A DNA stretch of 64,000 bases from Jacaranda mimosifolia. Lineage: Eukaryota > Streptophyta > Magnoliopsida > Lamiales > Bignoniaceae. Every line of letters begins with the position of its first letter. Position 1 is the first letter of the stretch. Position numbers and translations under genes: made by a program. The notes under the pieces were generated by a model. It ran no database searches and had not been told where the DNA came from. It saw only the letters and a program-made list of their open reading frames with translations. This document shows, in pieces, positions 24,401-35,999 of the stretch. The stretch covers positions 12,939,001-13,003,000 of the forward strand of contig CM032128.1 in the NCBI GenBank assembly GCA_018894105.1. The letters run 5' to 3'.

Positions 24401-25251
24401 AAATTGGACTTCAGTGAGCATGCAAGTTTAATGATGTATTATTCTATTTAGTTTAAAATCATAAAAATATTTTTTCACATATACTTATTCGTCAATGGTA
24501 TATGAAATTGATTAATCCATAGCAAGAAGAGAGATAGGTTGGTTCAAGTTAAAATGAATGATTTGGTGTTTGTGAAATACAATAGAGCATTGAGATGATG
24601 ATATAAACTCCTTGATGAGATTGATCTTATGTCTTTGGATGATACTGATGATAATAATGAGTGGTTGGTGGTTGAAATGATGGAATAAGTGAAACAAGTG
24701 ATGATGAGATGTCTGATGATGACTTAACATGGGGAGATGTAGGTAGAGCTTCTGGAGCTGAGGAGTCGCATATTTTATTAAAGAGAAGAAATCAACCACT
24801 TAAAAAGCTCGAAGTTATGATGCTAGGAAAGAAAAAGCAAAGGTAAGGATAGACACTTCAAATACATCTAGCACATGTACTTTATGCTTTATTGATGAAA
24901 ATGAGAGTGAACCCATTCATGTGGGCAATGAAGATGATCTTCTAGCATTGAATTTGAGTAGAGATGAGGACTACATATGATTATCTATTCTTAATTGACT
25001 ATATATTAGTATTTTTACGAGTCATTAGTGAATTGTTGAAGTGTGAACTTAGATTTTTAAGTATAATTTATATTCTCATTTTTTTTTTGTCATTTATAAC
25101 ATATTTCTTGGAATTTTCACACTATATATATTTCTATAATTCTTTTTTAATTGTCGCCTTCTTCACCTTTTGGTCGCCTACTTCTCACCTCGCTTCTCGT
25201 CTTAAAATGATCATTTTGCCATCCTTTTGCCTCTCGCCTTTCATAACTATG
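21413..25251 (+). mobile_element. complete degenerate hAT transposon
   Basis: 3.84 kb, flanked by an exact 8-bp target duplication GATAGGAG at 21405-21412 and 25252-25259. The inverted ends are imperfect: left CACAAATGTGAAAGG, right (other strand) CATAGTTATGAAAGG, 11 of 15 matching. GC-rich subterminal repeats of 'gcgcct(g)gg / gcctcgcc' type follow, as in other plant hAT elements with 'gaaaggcg' ends. It encloses a hAT transposase pseudogene in plus orientation. Confidence 0.92.
22240..24960 (+). pseudogene. hAT transposase (BED finger, DUF659, hAT C-terminal) pseudogene
   Basis: Three domains can be followed across several frames. (1) BED-type zinc finger at about 22260-22430: WKYVRLENPE, then Cys-containing CIF.. 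and the KQHIAGGFANV block after a frameshift. (2) DUF659 at about 22900-23330: the clearest part is 23144-23335, reading INFLINYPKGSIFVKYIDASEYSK and MVTNNALNMKLMG. (3) A region at about 23450-24010 with YWTSCAARC, LEDIFKD, WAPEQR and LVDGEKKPHMRYIYEVMNR. The hAT C-terminal part, at about 24530-24780, reads RNRLVQVKMNDLVFVKYNRAL and WGDVGRASGA. Many stops and shifts make it inactive. The parent family is the DUF659 group of plant hAT transposases. Confidence 0.88.
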
Positions 25252-25259
25252 GATAGGAG

Positions 25260-25689
25260 TATCTTTAAGCTCTTCATCAGAAGAACCCTCTGCCTCGAAC
25301 TTGGACATTGATGTTAAAAATTCATGAACTAAACATGGACTCCTCAACCTTTGAGATTTACTTTCATTCACTAACACTTGACAGATGATGCACCCAATGG
25401 AAAGCTTATGAACTCAAAATATGCAGTGACATTTGTGAGGTGAATGGCCCTTGCAAACTTGAACAAACCTAGACAAACTATGGCCGCCGCCTTCAATGCG
25501 GCAAATACTTGAAGCAAGCACATGGAGGGCACCCAATGAATGCGTTACTACCGGATGCCTAGTCGATGCTTGATGTTGGTGCCACTGGCTCCATCTATAC
25601 TCATGTGGGTGGCTGACAGCAGCTTGACGATAGCACCCTTAGTGTTGTATTTCCTACTTTCTTGAGTTTTAACTCTATGATAGGACTTA
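25260..25689. other. unassigned region right of the hAT element
   Basis: Continues the sequence interrupted by the hAT insertion. On the minus strand a short frame reads FEAEGSSDEELKD up to the insertion point, suggesting a broken acidic coding segment, but I cannot name a family. Confidence 0.3.
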
Positions 25690-26490
25690 ACCCAGAACAA
25701 AACCTACTCTTTGACATGATTTAACTCAATAAGACTCTGAAAAGTTTTATTGACACCAAGGAGTTCGTTGAAAATTTTTGAATGAAAGAAGCAAGAGAAA
25801 ACCGAAATAAAGAAAAGATGTAATGTGGGAGAAGTTACCTTGGGAACTTATCTCAGTACTCCTCATAAAGACTTTCTCCTTTCTCTCTTTTCAACCTGAC
25901 CAATTTTTTGCTAAGTCCTTAGGTGATGATGAAATTACCAAATGAAGGGCTCCCTAAAAACCGTTTAGACTTTAAGACCTATTAAACCTCGACTTAGATG
26001 AAAGTTGAGTAAATGCAAATACACACTCAACTTGATCAATAAAAATTAATTAAATTAGTAATCTTATTTTAATGAATTAAGGTAAGATAAAAATCACAAT
26101 TGAACCATATATTATTTTCAACATGAAAATTAACTTTTCAATTAAAAATATATGGGCTTGGTGATATAATTAACTAAGTCCACAATTGTAAAAAAATGAG
26201 AGGACTGAAAAAGTCCAATGGATCAAAGAGAATAATTAAAGAAAAAGGTCAAAGAGCCCAAATTAATTAAGTCCATCAAAGGGGCATTAAAACCCTAATG
26301 AGCTAGAGCCTATTAAGAAACACACTATAAATGCTAAGCCCCAAAGAGGAATTGGGTAGAGAAAACAATTCACAAGAAATCGTGAATAGTTGAGACATGA
26401 GAACTCTCTACATGTGTTTAAAAAAGATAATAATAAATAAATACTTTGTTATTTATCAAAAAGACACTAACTCCATTTTCCTACAGCATT
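25690..26490 (+). repeat. LTR-like dispersed repeat, copy 1
   Basis: Collinear with 62280-63680. Shared words are 'ccagaacaa', 'gttacctt...ggaac', 'atctcagta', a C/T-rich tract, 'cttagatgaaagttga', 'taaaccctaatg' and a TATA-like 'actataaatgctaag' near 26325 followed by 'aattgggtagaga'. The order U3-like, TATA, then leader suggests an LTR in plus orientation, either solo or truncated. No coding or termini are seen, so the element type is uncertain. Confidence 0.45.
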
Positions 26491-26539
26491 AATTACAATT
26501 CACCATAATATTTATGTAGCCTCCCGATTCTATGAGTAT

Positions 26540-26889
26540 GGGCCTGTTTGGTTTCATTTTCGTACTCCATTTTCACATTTTCCACTATTCTAGAAATAAA
26601 ACACATCACTTTTTACACATTTTCACCCAACATCATTTTTATTTCATTTTCAAAATACATTCTCCAATAACTTATATATCTTCTCCCAATAACCTATATA
26701 TTTTCTCCCTCTATTCCATTATTTCTATCTCTCTCCACCGACAACCTATTAAAACTAATATAATCATTACTTTTTCAATAATTCATCCAACTACAAACTT
26801 ATTTTCAATTTATTTCCATTAACTACCTTTTCAAATTTTAGAAATAACGGAAATGGAAAATGGAAATTGAAATAAAACCAAATGGGCTC
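26540..26889. mobile_element. Tourist-like (PIF/Harbinger) MITE
   Basis: 350 bp with terminal inverted repeats: left GGGCCTGTTTGGTTTCATTT, right (other strand) GAGCCCATTTGGTTTTATTT, 16 of 20 matching. GGGCCTGTTTGG is typical of Tourist-like MITEs. A clean 3-bp target duplication is not visible. The reading frame that spans it is incidental. Confidence 0.7.
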
Positions 26890-27502
26890 ACTAAAAGGAA
26901 AAGAAGAACCTTGCAATATTATTTTTACCTTTAGCCTATCACATTTCTAATAGACCCAAAAAGCTAAAGGGTTTTGATATAATTGCAATTCATATTTTTC
27001 CTATGGCTTTTGTTAATCGATCAATTAGTTTGAAAATTTCCTGAAAAAACAAACTGAAATCTCTTTTCACCTCTTTGGTTTTTCACTTATAGAAATTTCA
27101 CTTGAATTAATTTTCAATCAATTCATTCAAAATGCCAATTTGCAAAACAATCAGTAACACTTTGTTTGGTTTAAATTTTCAGTAGGAAAAGAAAAATATT
27201 AGGAAAAAAAAAATGAAATTAGAGAAGTATTTGTAACAACAAATTTCTTATCCGTAAAAATTAAAATAACAGAACAAGAAAACGCGTACAAATAAAATTA
27301 AAATTAAAATCAATCAATTAGCTGTGGATTCAATATCTAATCTAATCCTCCAATTCTTTCCTTCTAAATATAATCTTGAATTTAATAAGCTTTGCGAAAA
27401 TGTCTTAAACTTCGTGGATCTTCTTGAATAAAAATAACACCAATTTGAGGGTTTCGCACCTTAATCCCTAATCAAACGCCAAAAATATATGAATTCCGCG
27501 AA
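26890..27502. other. AT-rich spacer
   Basis: No gene seen. Contains 'cactttgtttggttt' near 27161, possibly one eroded MITE end, and a segment near 27408 ('aacttcgtggatcttcttga') that resembles 34310-34330 beyond gypsy-2. Confidence 0.4.
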
Positions 27503-30425
27503 TGTAGCACCCCCATTCGGGATAACACCTAAGCTGAGGCACCACTCAGTTAAATCTTAAATTGAACCTACAATTCCATCAATAGGCCCATAACATTCAA
27601 TCTTAACTTACCAAAAGTAGCGAAAATTTCAAACTTAACTGACTCGTCAAACTATTAAGTATATGGCATGATTCACTTTCTTATATCTAACAAAACATTT
27701 ACATGCCTTTAGTCATCAACATCAATATGACATTATCACAACGTCTCAAGTCTAGCTAAATATTAAGATGATTTCATATTTACATTCAAACCTTATACTA
27801 TTACAAAACATAATTTCCTCCAGTTCAAGCCAGAAGTCCGCATCCATCACTTAACCCTGTTTGAGAAAATCAAAGTAATGCGGGTGATAATTCCAAAGAC
27901 TTAATAAAGGATAATTATAATAGTAACAATAAAGATCTATCGCGGAAGAATCAACTCAACAGATTATCATTAATCAAGCAGATAAGAGCATATCAAGTGA
28001 TTACAGGCAGAATACAATTAGACAAAGCATATCTAATAACATGCAATCAAGAAACAATAACGCAAAATAGACATTTTTGAATTCCAAGATTATCAGAAGT
28101 AACTAGCTCGGGAGTTGTGGCTATCGGCTCGAACCCTAAGATCATCTCAACCTGATCAGTTCGGGGTGAATGGTCCATCTCAAATGAATTAGTTTGGGAG
28201 GAAATACAGATGGCTCATCTACCCTGAGCAACAGCCCGATCTAGTGCAAGAAACTTTCGCAACCTTGTTGCTCCATGAGTGGAATACAAGCAATCAAAAT
28301 GCAGTCAGAATACGAAACAGAATAGGTTGATCAGATTTTCTTTTTCTCACGAGTGTTGGGCTTACGGCTTATCCCATGGTTCTAGCAGGGATTAACATCC
28401 CAGGGCTTACAGCTTATCCCCCGCACCTAGTGTGGATTAACATCCCAAGGCTTACGGCTTATCCCATGCTTACACATCTGGGATTAACGTCCCGAAATAA
28501 TAGTACGGATAGATAACATACAATGAAATAAAAGATTGAACAGATAACAGACAATCAGATAACAGATCGAAAAGATAACAGACAATCGGATAATAGATGA
28601 AACAGATAACAGAAGGGATGTTCTAGTCAATAATTACAAACGGTAAACAATGCCGGCAAGGCAACAAAGAAAAATACAAGACGATCAAATAATAGTATGG
28701 ATAGATAATAGATAATAATTGAAGGTTTTGGGTGCCAGAACGAACAGATAACAGAATCAATTAGAGCATGATCAAGAAATAACCCTCACATGGGTATACA
28801 AGTCAATTAACAGAAAAACAAGCAAATTCTGAAGAAATTCACAAATTTCAACAAACACGATTCAGTTCAAAAACAAAACAGAAAACCCTCACAGGGGTTT
28901 ATCCCAATAACAGATAAGTAAAAGAAGTGCTGGGTTAGCAGACCCTCACCTCCGTAGTTTCAGAAATCTACAACCTTAATCTTTAGTCTACTAGTCAAAA
29001 TTCTCATTCAACCCTATAAATCACAATTATATTATTTATAGTCTAGAATCACTAATTACTCGATTAATATGGTAGTTTTAAATCTTCAACAGTACTATCG
29101 GCCCAAATGACTAATAAAGTCATTATTGCCAAAGTAATCCTCGATTTCAAATCAAGTCTCATAACGAAATAGAAACTAGTCCTCAATTACATATTTGTAG
29201 CCTTATATCGGTATCCCAAATCAAAATAAATGGTCCAAATATCTTAATTATCCTAATTATTTCCACTTAAGTTTAAATTCCATAAATCCACAATATTAGG
29301 GTTTTCTTTCTCAAATAACTTAATAAATCCCAAAATATCATAATTCAATACAAATTCAGGTTCAAGAATTCGAGCAACATCCATGCATGTAATATTCTCA
29401 TTGCTACATACACTTTAGAATTATTTCATCCAAAAATACAAGAACTTAAACGAATCAAAACGATACAGAAACCCTAAACCCAATACCAATCATTACCTAA
29501 TATTTGCTTAACTAGACCTCGAAATCACAAACCAAAGCTCCCATCACGATCGTTGTGATAAGCTGCAGACGTTGCCGTCTATCGTCATCGAAAAAATCCA
29601 ATTTCACCACTAAAATATGCATTTCTGCTCCACAAATCAAACCCCTCAATCAATTTTTAAGTTTGCCATCGAATTGGGGTTCAATTTGTCAGAAAACCCG
29701 ATTAGGTCTTCAACTTGTCGCCGTGTCGGTTTGCTCAATTTTGTCACTGCCAGTGGCCAGAACTGGAAATTGAGGACACCAACGTGTTTCTCCAGCTAAG
29801 CTTGTCAGATTATATCCTTAGGTCACAACCAAAAGCTGTCGAGATGGCGAACCTATCATGCTTTACTGTGGCTGAGTTTTGAACCTTTGCGTCTTTGCCG
29901 TCCGTTGGTATTTTCATGCTGCATGAGGTACTGACGTGTTGCTAGAGGTGAGAGAAAGAAGACGGATGGTGTCGTTTGGTCGTCGGACGTTTGCCAGTGA
30001 AAATCACCAAAGATGAGAATGTTGGTGAAGATGGTGGTGTTTTGGTGAAAAATGTGATGAAATTGGGGTGGAAAATGCAAATGCCATATTTATAGGGAAC
30101 CTTTAAAAAAAATCAGATTTGGCCCCTAAACTTTTGGTCAGTTCAATTAGGTCCTCCAAAGTTTCTTCAAAATTCAATTTTGCCCATTATAAGCTTAGTG
30201 CCTAACATTGACCCCTTTGACCAAGAATATATACCATATAACCCCAAAACTTTCAAGTTTAATCCAATTAAGTTTTCTCAAATTTTGGATTGACCCCAAA
30301 ACTTCCTAAATTTTGGCAATTAATTATCATTTTCATCTATTTTTCGAGCCCTGAAATCCGACCAATCAAAATCTTGATTTTCTAAATTCTTATTTTCCAA
30401 AATTTTGAATTTTAGGGGTGTTACA
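27503..30425 (-). repeat. gypsy-2 3' LTR (left, complete)
   Basis: 2923 bp, TGTAG...TTACA. Contains two internal tandem-repeat blocks (about 28366-28490 and 28500-28620). Pairs with 32053-34305, with indels in both directions: the left copy lacks about 50 bp present at 33475-33525, and the right copy lacks about 65 bp present at 28085-28150. Confidence 0.92.
28366..28620. repeat. tandem repeats inside the gypsy-2 LTR
   Basis: Three copies of a roughly 55-60 bp unit, 'gggcttacggcttatccc ... ggattaacatccc', lie at about 28366-28500. They are followed by several copies of a roughly 25-30 bp unit, 'cagataacagacaatc'. The partner LTR has the same blocks at about 32838-33100. Confidence 0.85.
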
Positions 30426-30440
30426 CTCCTCTCCCCTTAA
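30426..30440 (-). other. gypsy-2 polypurine tract
   Basis: The minus strand reads TTAAGGGGAGAGGAG directly inside the 3' LTR. Confidence 0.75.
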
Positions 30441-30446
30441 AAGAAT

Positions 30447-31232
30447 CTAGTCCCAAATTCTCATTTGAATACTGTTCCGACTAGTAGAAAATAAGTAGAT
30501 TCGGTTAGTTGATCTACATTCTTCCTTCATTGCATTCTGCCAGAATTGCTTCTTCAAGTCCCCATGCATTTTCATGCCTCTCGAATGCATCGTGTCTCTT
30601 GACTTGTGCACCTCACTAGCGAACTTTGTTCCATTTTCTTCTGGCACACATAGTTTCTTGCAAAACAGAAGGACATCTTGATTTTCAGTATTGAACAAGA
30701 TCTCTAGTACTTCCAACCTTTCCTTTAGTTTCAACATTCATATATCTTTGGCTTAAAGCTCATCGCATTTCATCCTATGATTCGGGCTGCACTTATCTCT
30801 GCAATCCTACTTGTGGTATTAATTTAAACACAACACCCATTCTTAGGCTTTTTGATGCTTCTGTTTCTTGTAAGTGAGCCATTCCAGCCTTTCAGCTCGA
30901 GGCATGGCCACTCTATTTGCCTTTTCAGGTGACAGGTGATGGAGACATCATAATTTCTAGAATTTTCATCCATCAGCGTTGTCTCCTATTTAGATTTTAA
31001 TTATGGTCAAATGATTGACCTTTCTAAGTTAATTTAGTCAACGTGTCAGCTAATTAGAAAAGTTCTCAATTTTCATTAACAGCTGACAAGACGCAGAAAA
31101 CTACAAACTTCTATCAGGTTTTCTGGTCTCTTCCAATTGACTACCGTTTCTATCTTAGAGGGATCAATCTCTACCCTATCTTAGGATATTATGTGCTCAA
31201 GAAAAGCCACATTCTCTATCCAGTATTTGCAC
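30447..31232 (-). pseudogene. gypsy-2 pol remnants (integrase zinc domain, RNase H scraps)
   Basis: The 30447-30737 segment reads LCVPEENGTKF, EVHKSRDTMHSRGMKMHGDLKKQFWQ. This matches the H2C2 zinc-binding domain of gypsy integrase (usual form: L.VP.....+..IL.EAH.S.Y.IHPG..KMY.DLK..FWW). Beyond it, to about 31230, fragments recall RNase H and the end of the RT domain but are too broken to place exactly. The integrase core and chromodomain are absent. Confidence 0.7.
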
Positions 31233-31556
31233 TTACAAGCTTTGCATACAACTAATGCTCTCTCTTGGGACTCCGAGAATAATGTGTAAGTGCTTTACAT
31301 GGTCTTTTCTGGCCTTCTGCTGGTAGTACCATTGCTTCCTCCAATATTTAATCTCATCTTTCTCTATATTCTCCATTAATCTGTCTAGCATATAACTCCT
31401 TGCCCCAAGTACTGATTTTAAATGACTTGACTCCATTCTTCTATCCTTTAAAGCCCTATTCCTGTCATGCAGCCTTTCCTCAAAACCTTGGCACCATCTT
31501 AGAAGATTTTCCTTTTCCTCCTTTAGAACCTTAGTCTCATTATTCAAATCTTTCAC
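31233..31556 (-). pseudogene. coiled-coil segment joined to RT scrap in gypsy-2
   Basis: A 107-codon frame. Residues 1-75 are charged and heptad-like (LKEEKENLLRWCQGFEERL, RNRALKDRRMESSHLKSVL), then ENIEKDEIKYWRKQWYYQQ. Residues 83-97 read KDHVKHLHIILGVPR, like the RT block 'EEHVEHL..VL..L+E'. The coiled-coil part has no counterpart in gypsy-1. It could be a fragment of another gag-like protein brought in by recombination, or captured sequence. Its function is unknown and it is probably not expressed. Confidence 0.4.
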
Positions 31557-32036
31557 ATTGTCCTCAAATGCAATATTACATGTGATGATTCATTTCCTAT
31601 ATCTCTACATAACCAAATTTTCCTGCCTAAAATCTACCTTCTAAGAATCATATCCCTACATAGCTATGGTATCTCTTAACTCAAGCGCTTACATTCTAAA
31701 TGATTTTCATTTCAAGCTTAATCTCAAGTAAGTCAATCAACTTTAACTCCTTTAAACTTCCAAGAATAAAAGGAATAGAAGGGTCAGATGGGGGTAAACC
31801 AACTCTAGGATACACAAGTTTTAATCATTCTGTAGTGTACGACAAGATTCTTTAAGCATCCTGCAATACATAAACTCATTTTCCTAACATTAATTGATCA
31901 AATTCATCTTAAATCCTCGAATCACACAAGAACTCCCAATATGCAAAACACCTAAAATTCAAACTTAAACTAACCTAAATAAGAAGCCAGTCACAAATTC
32001 CAATGTACCAAATGTCTAGGTCATTGACAAACCTAG

Positions 32037-32048
32037 GCTCTGATACCA
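32037..32048 (-). other. gypsy-2 primer binding site (tRNA-iMet)
   Basis: Minus-strand TGGTATCAGAGC just inside the 5' LTR start at 32053, the same as in gypsy-1. Confidence 0.9.
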
Positions 32049-32052
32049 CCTC

Positions 32053-34305
32053 TGTAGCGCTCCCACTTGCGATAACACCTAAGTTGAAGCGCCACTCAGT
32101 TCAATCCTAGATTGAACCTACAATTCTTTCAATAGGCCTATAACATTCAATCTTAACTTACCAAAAGCAGCAAATACTTCAAACTTAACTTACATGTCAA
32201 ACCATTAAGTAAATGCCATGATTCACTTTCTTACATCTAGCAAAACATTTACATGCTTTAAGTCATCAACATCAATATGACATTATCACAACGTCTCAAG
32301 TCTAGCTAAATATTAAGATGATTCCACATATACATTCAAACACCTATACTATTACAAAACATAATTTCCTCTAGTTCAAGCCAGAAGTCCGCATCCATCA
32401 CTTAACCCTATTTGAGAAAATCAAAGTAATATGGGGGATAAGTCCAAAGACTTAGTGAGGAATAATGATGATAGTAACAATAAGGATTTGTCGAGGAAGA
32501 ATCAACTCAACAGATTATCATTAATCAATCAGACAAGAGCATATCAAGTGATTACATGCAGAATACAATTAGACAAAGCCGATCCAATAACAAGCAATCA
32601 AGAAATAGTCACGCAAAATAGATATTTTTGAACTGGATCAGTTCGGGATAAAGGGTCCATCTCAATCGAATCAGTACGAGAGGAAATACAGATGGCTCAT
32701 CCGGCCTGAACAACAGCCTGATCTAGAGCAAGAAACTTTTGCAACCTTGTTGCTTCATGAGTGGAATATAAATAATCAAAATGCAGTCAGAATACGAAAT
32801 AGAACAGGTCGATTAGATTTTCCATTTCTCACCAGTGTTGGGCTTACGGCTTATCGCATGCACCTAGCAGGGTTTAACATCCTAGGGCTTATGGTTTATC
32901 CCACGTACCTAATATAGATTAACATCCCAAGGCTTATGGTTTATCCCATGCTCACGTAGCAAGGATTAACGTTCTGAAATAATAGTACAGACAGATAACA
33001 TATAGTCAAATAATAGATCAAATAGATAACAGACAATCGGATAAAAAATTGAACAGATAACAGACAGTTGAATAACAGATCAAACAGATAACAAACATGA
33101 TGTTCTAGTTAATAATTATAGACAGTAAACAATGTTGGCAAGGCAACAAAGAACAATACATGACAGTCGGATAACAGTACGAAAAGATAACAAATAACAA
33201 TCAAAGGTTCTGGGCATCAAAACGAACAGATAACAGAATTAATCAGAGCATGATCAAGAAATAACTCTCACAGTGGTATACAGGTCAATTAATAGAAAAC
33301 AAGTAAATTCTGAACAAATTCACAGATTTCAAGAAACGCAATTTAGTATGGTACAGAAACAGGAAACCCTCACAGGGGTTCATCCCAATAATAGATAAGT
33401 AAAAAAAGTGCCAGGTTGGTAGACCCTCACCTTCGTAGTCTTAGAAATCTACAACCTTCATCTTTAGTCTACTAGTCCGTCGGACCTACTCCTTCGTCGC
33501 CTAACTAGATAAGTGGATTCACTGTCAAAATTCTCTTTCAACTCTATAAATCACAATTATATTATTTACAATCTAGAATCGCTAATTACTCGATTAATAT
33601 GATAGTTTTAAAGCTTAAACAGTACTATTAGCCCAAAATAGCTAATAAAGTTATTATTGCCAAAGTAATCTCGATTTTCATATCAAGTCTAATAACAGAA
33701 CAAAAACTAGTCCTTAATTATAAAGTTTTAGCCTTATATCGGTATCCCAAATCAAAATAAATGGTCCAGATATCTTAATTATCCTGATTATTTCCACTTA
33801 AGTTTAAATTTCATAAATCCACAAAATTAGGGTTTTCTTACTCAAATAACTTAATTCGATACAAATTCGGGTCCAAGAATCCGAAAAACATCCATGCATG
33901 TAATATTCTTGTTGCTAGATATACTTTAGAATTATTTCATCCAAAAATACAAAAACTTAAAAGAATCAAAACGATACAGGAAACCATAAACCCAATACCT
34001 ATCATTACCCAATATTTGCTTAACAGACCTCGAAATCACAAACCAAGGCTATCATCACAATCGTTGCGATGAGCTACAAACTCTATCCCATCTCGGCCAC
34101 TGTGCTGCCACTGCCGCTGTCTATCATCACCGAAAAAACTCAATCTCACCACCAAAATACGCCTTTCTGTTCCACGAATCAAACCCCTTAATCAATTTTG
34201 AAGTTTACTCTTGAATTAGTGTTCAATTTCTTGAAAAACTCAATTGGGTCTTCAACTCACCACCGCATTGGTTTATTGAATTCCGTCGTCGCCAATTTCT
34301 TGAAC
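32053..34305 (-). repeat. gypsy-2 5' LTR (right, truncated)
   Basis: Homologous to the first 2.25 kb of 27503-30425. The match fades at about 34,300, so roughly the last 650 bp (the U3 portion in element orientation) is missing, replaced by unrelated sequence. Confidence 0.85.
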
Positions 34306-35560
34306 GTCGTGGATCTCCTAGATATTGCTGGACTCCTTCAAAATTTCTCTCATCTACTGGAATTTTTGTTGTGTCAAATGAGCTGAGATCACTCCCTTTA
34401 TATACGTACTTGATGGAAGACTTCTACATTGACTTGAACTCTTTTAACGATTATCTCTTTGATAAGATAATATTAAATATTAAGAGATAATATCGGATAT
34501 GCTTGATTTGATAATATCAAACATCAAAAGATAATATCAATATCAAATATCTTTGATTTTGATTGGTCCTAAATACAGACACTCCATTTTTGACACTTGA
34601 CAATATTTGATTTGAATATAAAATAAATACTAAATATTATTTAAAATTAACTATTTATCTTTAGGAAATAAATTTAATAAATCCCAAAATATAAATAGAA
34701 AATTTTTAAATTAATATCTAGTATTTATTTTACATGTGTCACTTCTCAATTGGTCAAAAATTTAATATGTTTACAAATGCTCCCACTTCAAGACTTGACG
34801 AAGGGGTACAAATCAATCTCGAAAGAGATGAGACTTGAAATATTTGAAAACATATATATAAATATTCACACTTAATCAAATAACCAAGCTAATTCTTTAA
34901 GGCCCAACATATATTCCTAATGGAAGTAGAAATCAAGGTCAACAATATTCAAAACTGTGGGATTTGACATTCCTACTCCATAACATGCTTTTGTTTAAAT
35001 TTGATAGAGGCCCATCAGCAGCGGAGACCTATTAGTAGAAGACTTTTAGGAAAAGAATATTTTTATGTTTCCCGTAAAAACAACTTTCATATAAATCCTT
35101 GACAAATCTAAACTTCCAATGCAAAGCATGTTTCCTTTATCAGACATACTTTTAGTCGGTTTCTTTCTCCAAATTATTCGCATGGCCCACACAAGCATTA
35201 AACATCAATTCTTTTTCATGGGAAGCTAAGATCACTTTCAGTAGAAACAAATCTCAAAATCCGAATCAAAATTCTCACAATCAATTGTCTCTTTCCAAAT
35301 TCGAGTAAGCCCTTTATGATTTCAAATTGAATGAATTCCAAATCACAACTGCACGTGATTTATGCAACAAGGAATCTTGGCAACAAGTAATTTTGGGTGT
35401 ATTCTTGGCAAATTTGGGATTTCTTCTATTATTTTCTTCCACTATCTTCTTTTCTCATCATGATAAATAAATAGTTAGAGATGAAAGCCAATTCCTAGTA
35501 GGATTGAGATTTGAGGAGTTCACAAATTTGAGTCCCATTTGAATACTTTTTTTCTACAAC
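34306..35560. other. unassigned AT-rich region
   Basis: No coding seen. 'gataatatcaaa'-type short repeats cluster at 34440-34560. The region may include the upstream part of the mobile-domain element that follows. Confidence 0.4.
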
Positions 35561-35566
35561 AAGTGC

Positions 35567-35574
35567 CTATAAAT
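35567..35574 (+). promoter_or_regulatory. possible TATA box of the mobile-domain gene
   Basis: CTATAAAT followed about 25-30 bp later by a CA-rich leader, and 430 bp upstream of the first mobile-domain-like coding. Inferred from position only. Confidence 0.3.
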
Positions 35575-35999
35575 TGGCTTGATCATGAGCTCACAAGCAC
35601 ACAACAAGTACATCAAGAATTTACTTTGCTAATTGTAGAAAATTTGCTCTTAATTGTTGGATATTTGCTCTGTTAAATTGTTGGGTATGATCACTTCTTA
35701 GTTTTTTTTCTTATTCTTTCTCCCTTATCACATGCATCCTTCACATTTGATAAAATGCCTCTATGAACATACACCATTATTTTAGCATTGTTATGAGTTC
35801 TCCATCAACTCAATTCTCTATCAATTCACATGAGCATTAAACATGACCACTATTGTTTAGTTTTCTTTCATTCTTCACGTCGATCTTTTTTGGATTACAT
35901 CTTTTCTTCTTCTTTTCTTTCTCAACAACTTGATTAGTTTTTCTCGTATCCTTGCAGGTTGCACCATAGTTCACTGTAAAGATAGTTCATCCACCGCTA

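Larger units (their letters stand above)
27503..34305 (-). mobile_element. gypsy-2: internally deleted Ty3/gypsy element with truncated 5' LTR
   Basis: The left (3') LTR at 27503-30425 is complete; the right (5') LTR starts at 32053 and keeps homology only to about 34305. The internal region is just 1.6 kb, against 5.1 kb in gypsy-1, and holds only scraps of pol on the minus strand. It has the same tRNA-iMet primer site and purine tract as gypsy-1, and LTR landmarks show the two are related lineages. Because the right LTR is broken, no target duplication can be checked. This is a non-autonomous or heavily deleted copy. Confidence 0.88.

Noticed and set aside
26532..26822. 96-codon frame
   Set aside because: Lies almost wholly inside the Tourist-like MITE and is His/Ile/Phe-rich noise.
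28366..28620. CRISPR-like spaced repeats
   Set aside because: They are contiguous tandem repeats in a plant LTR, with no unique spacers and the same blocks in the partner LTR.
27396..34390. Possible outer repeat pair around gypsy-2 ('cgtggatct(t/c)cttga' words at 27411 and 34313)
   Set aside because: Similarity is only about 20 bases and the flanking sequence does not align, so I do not call an enclosing element.
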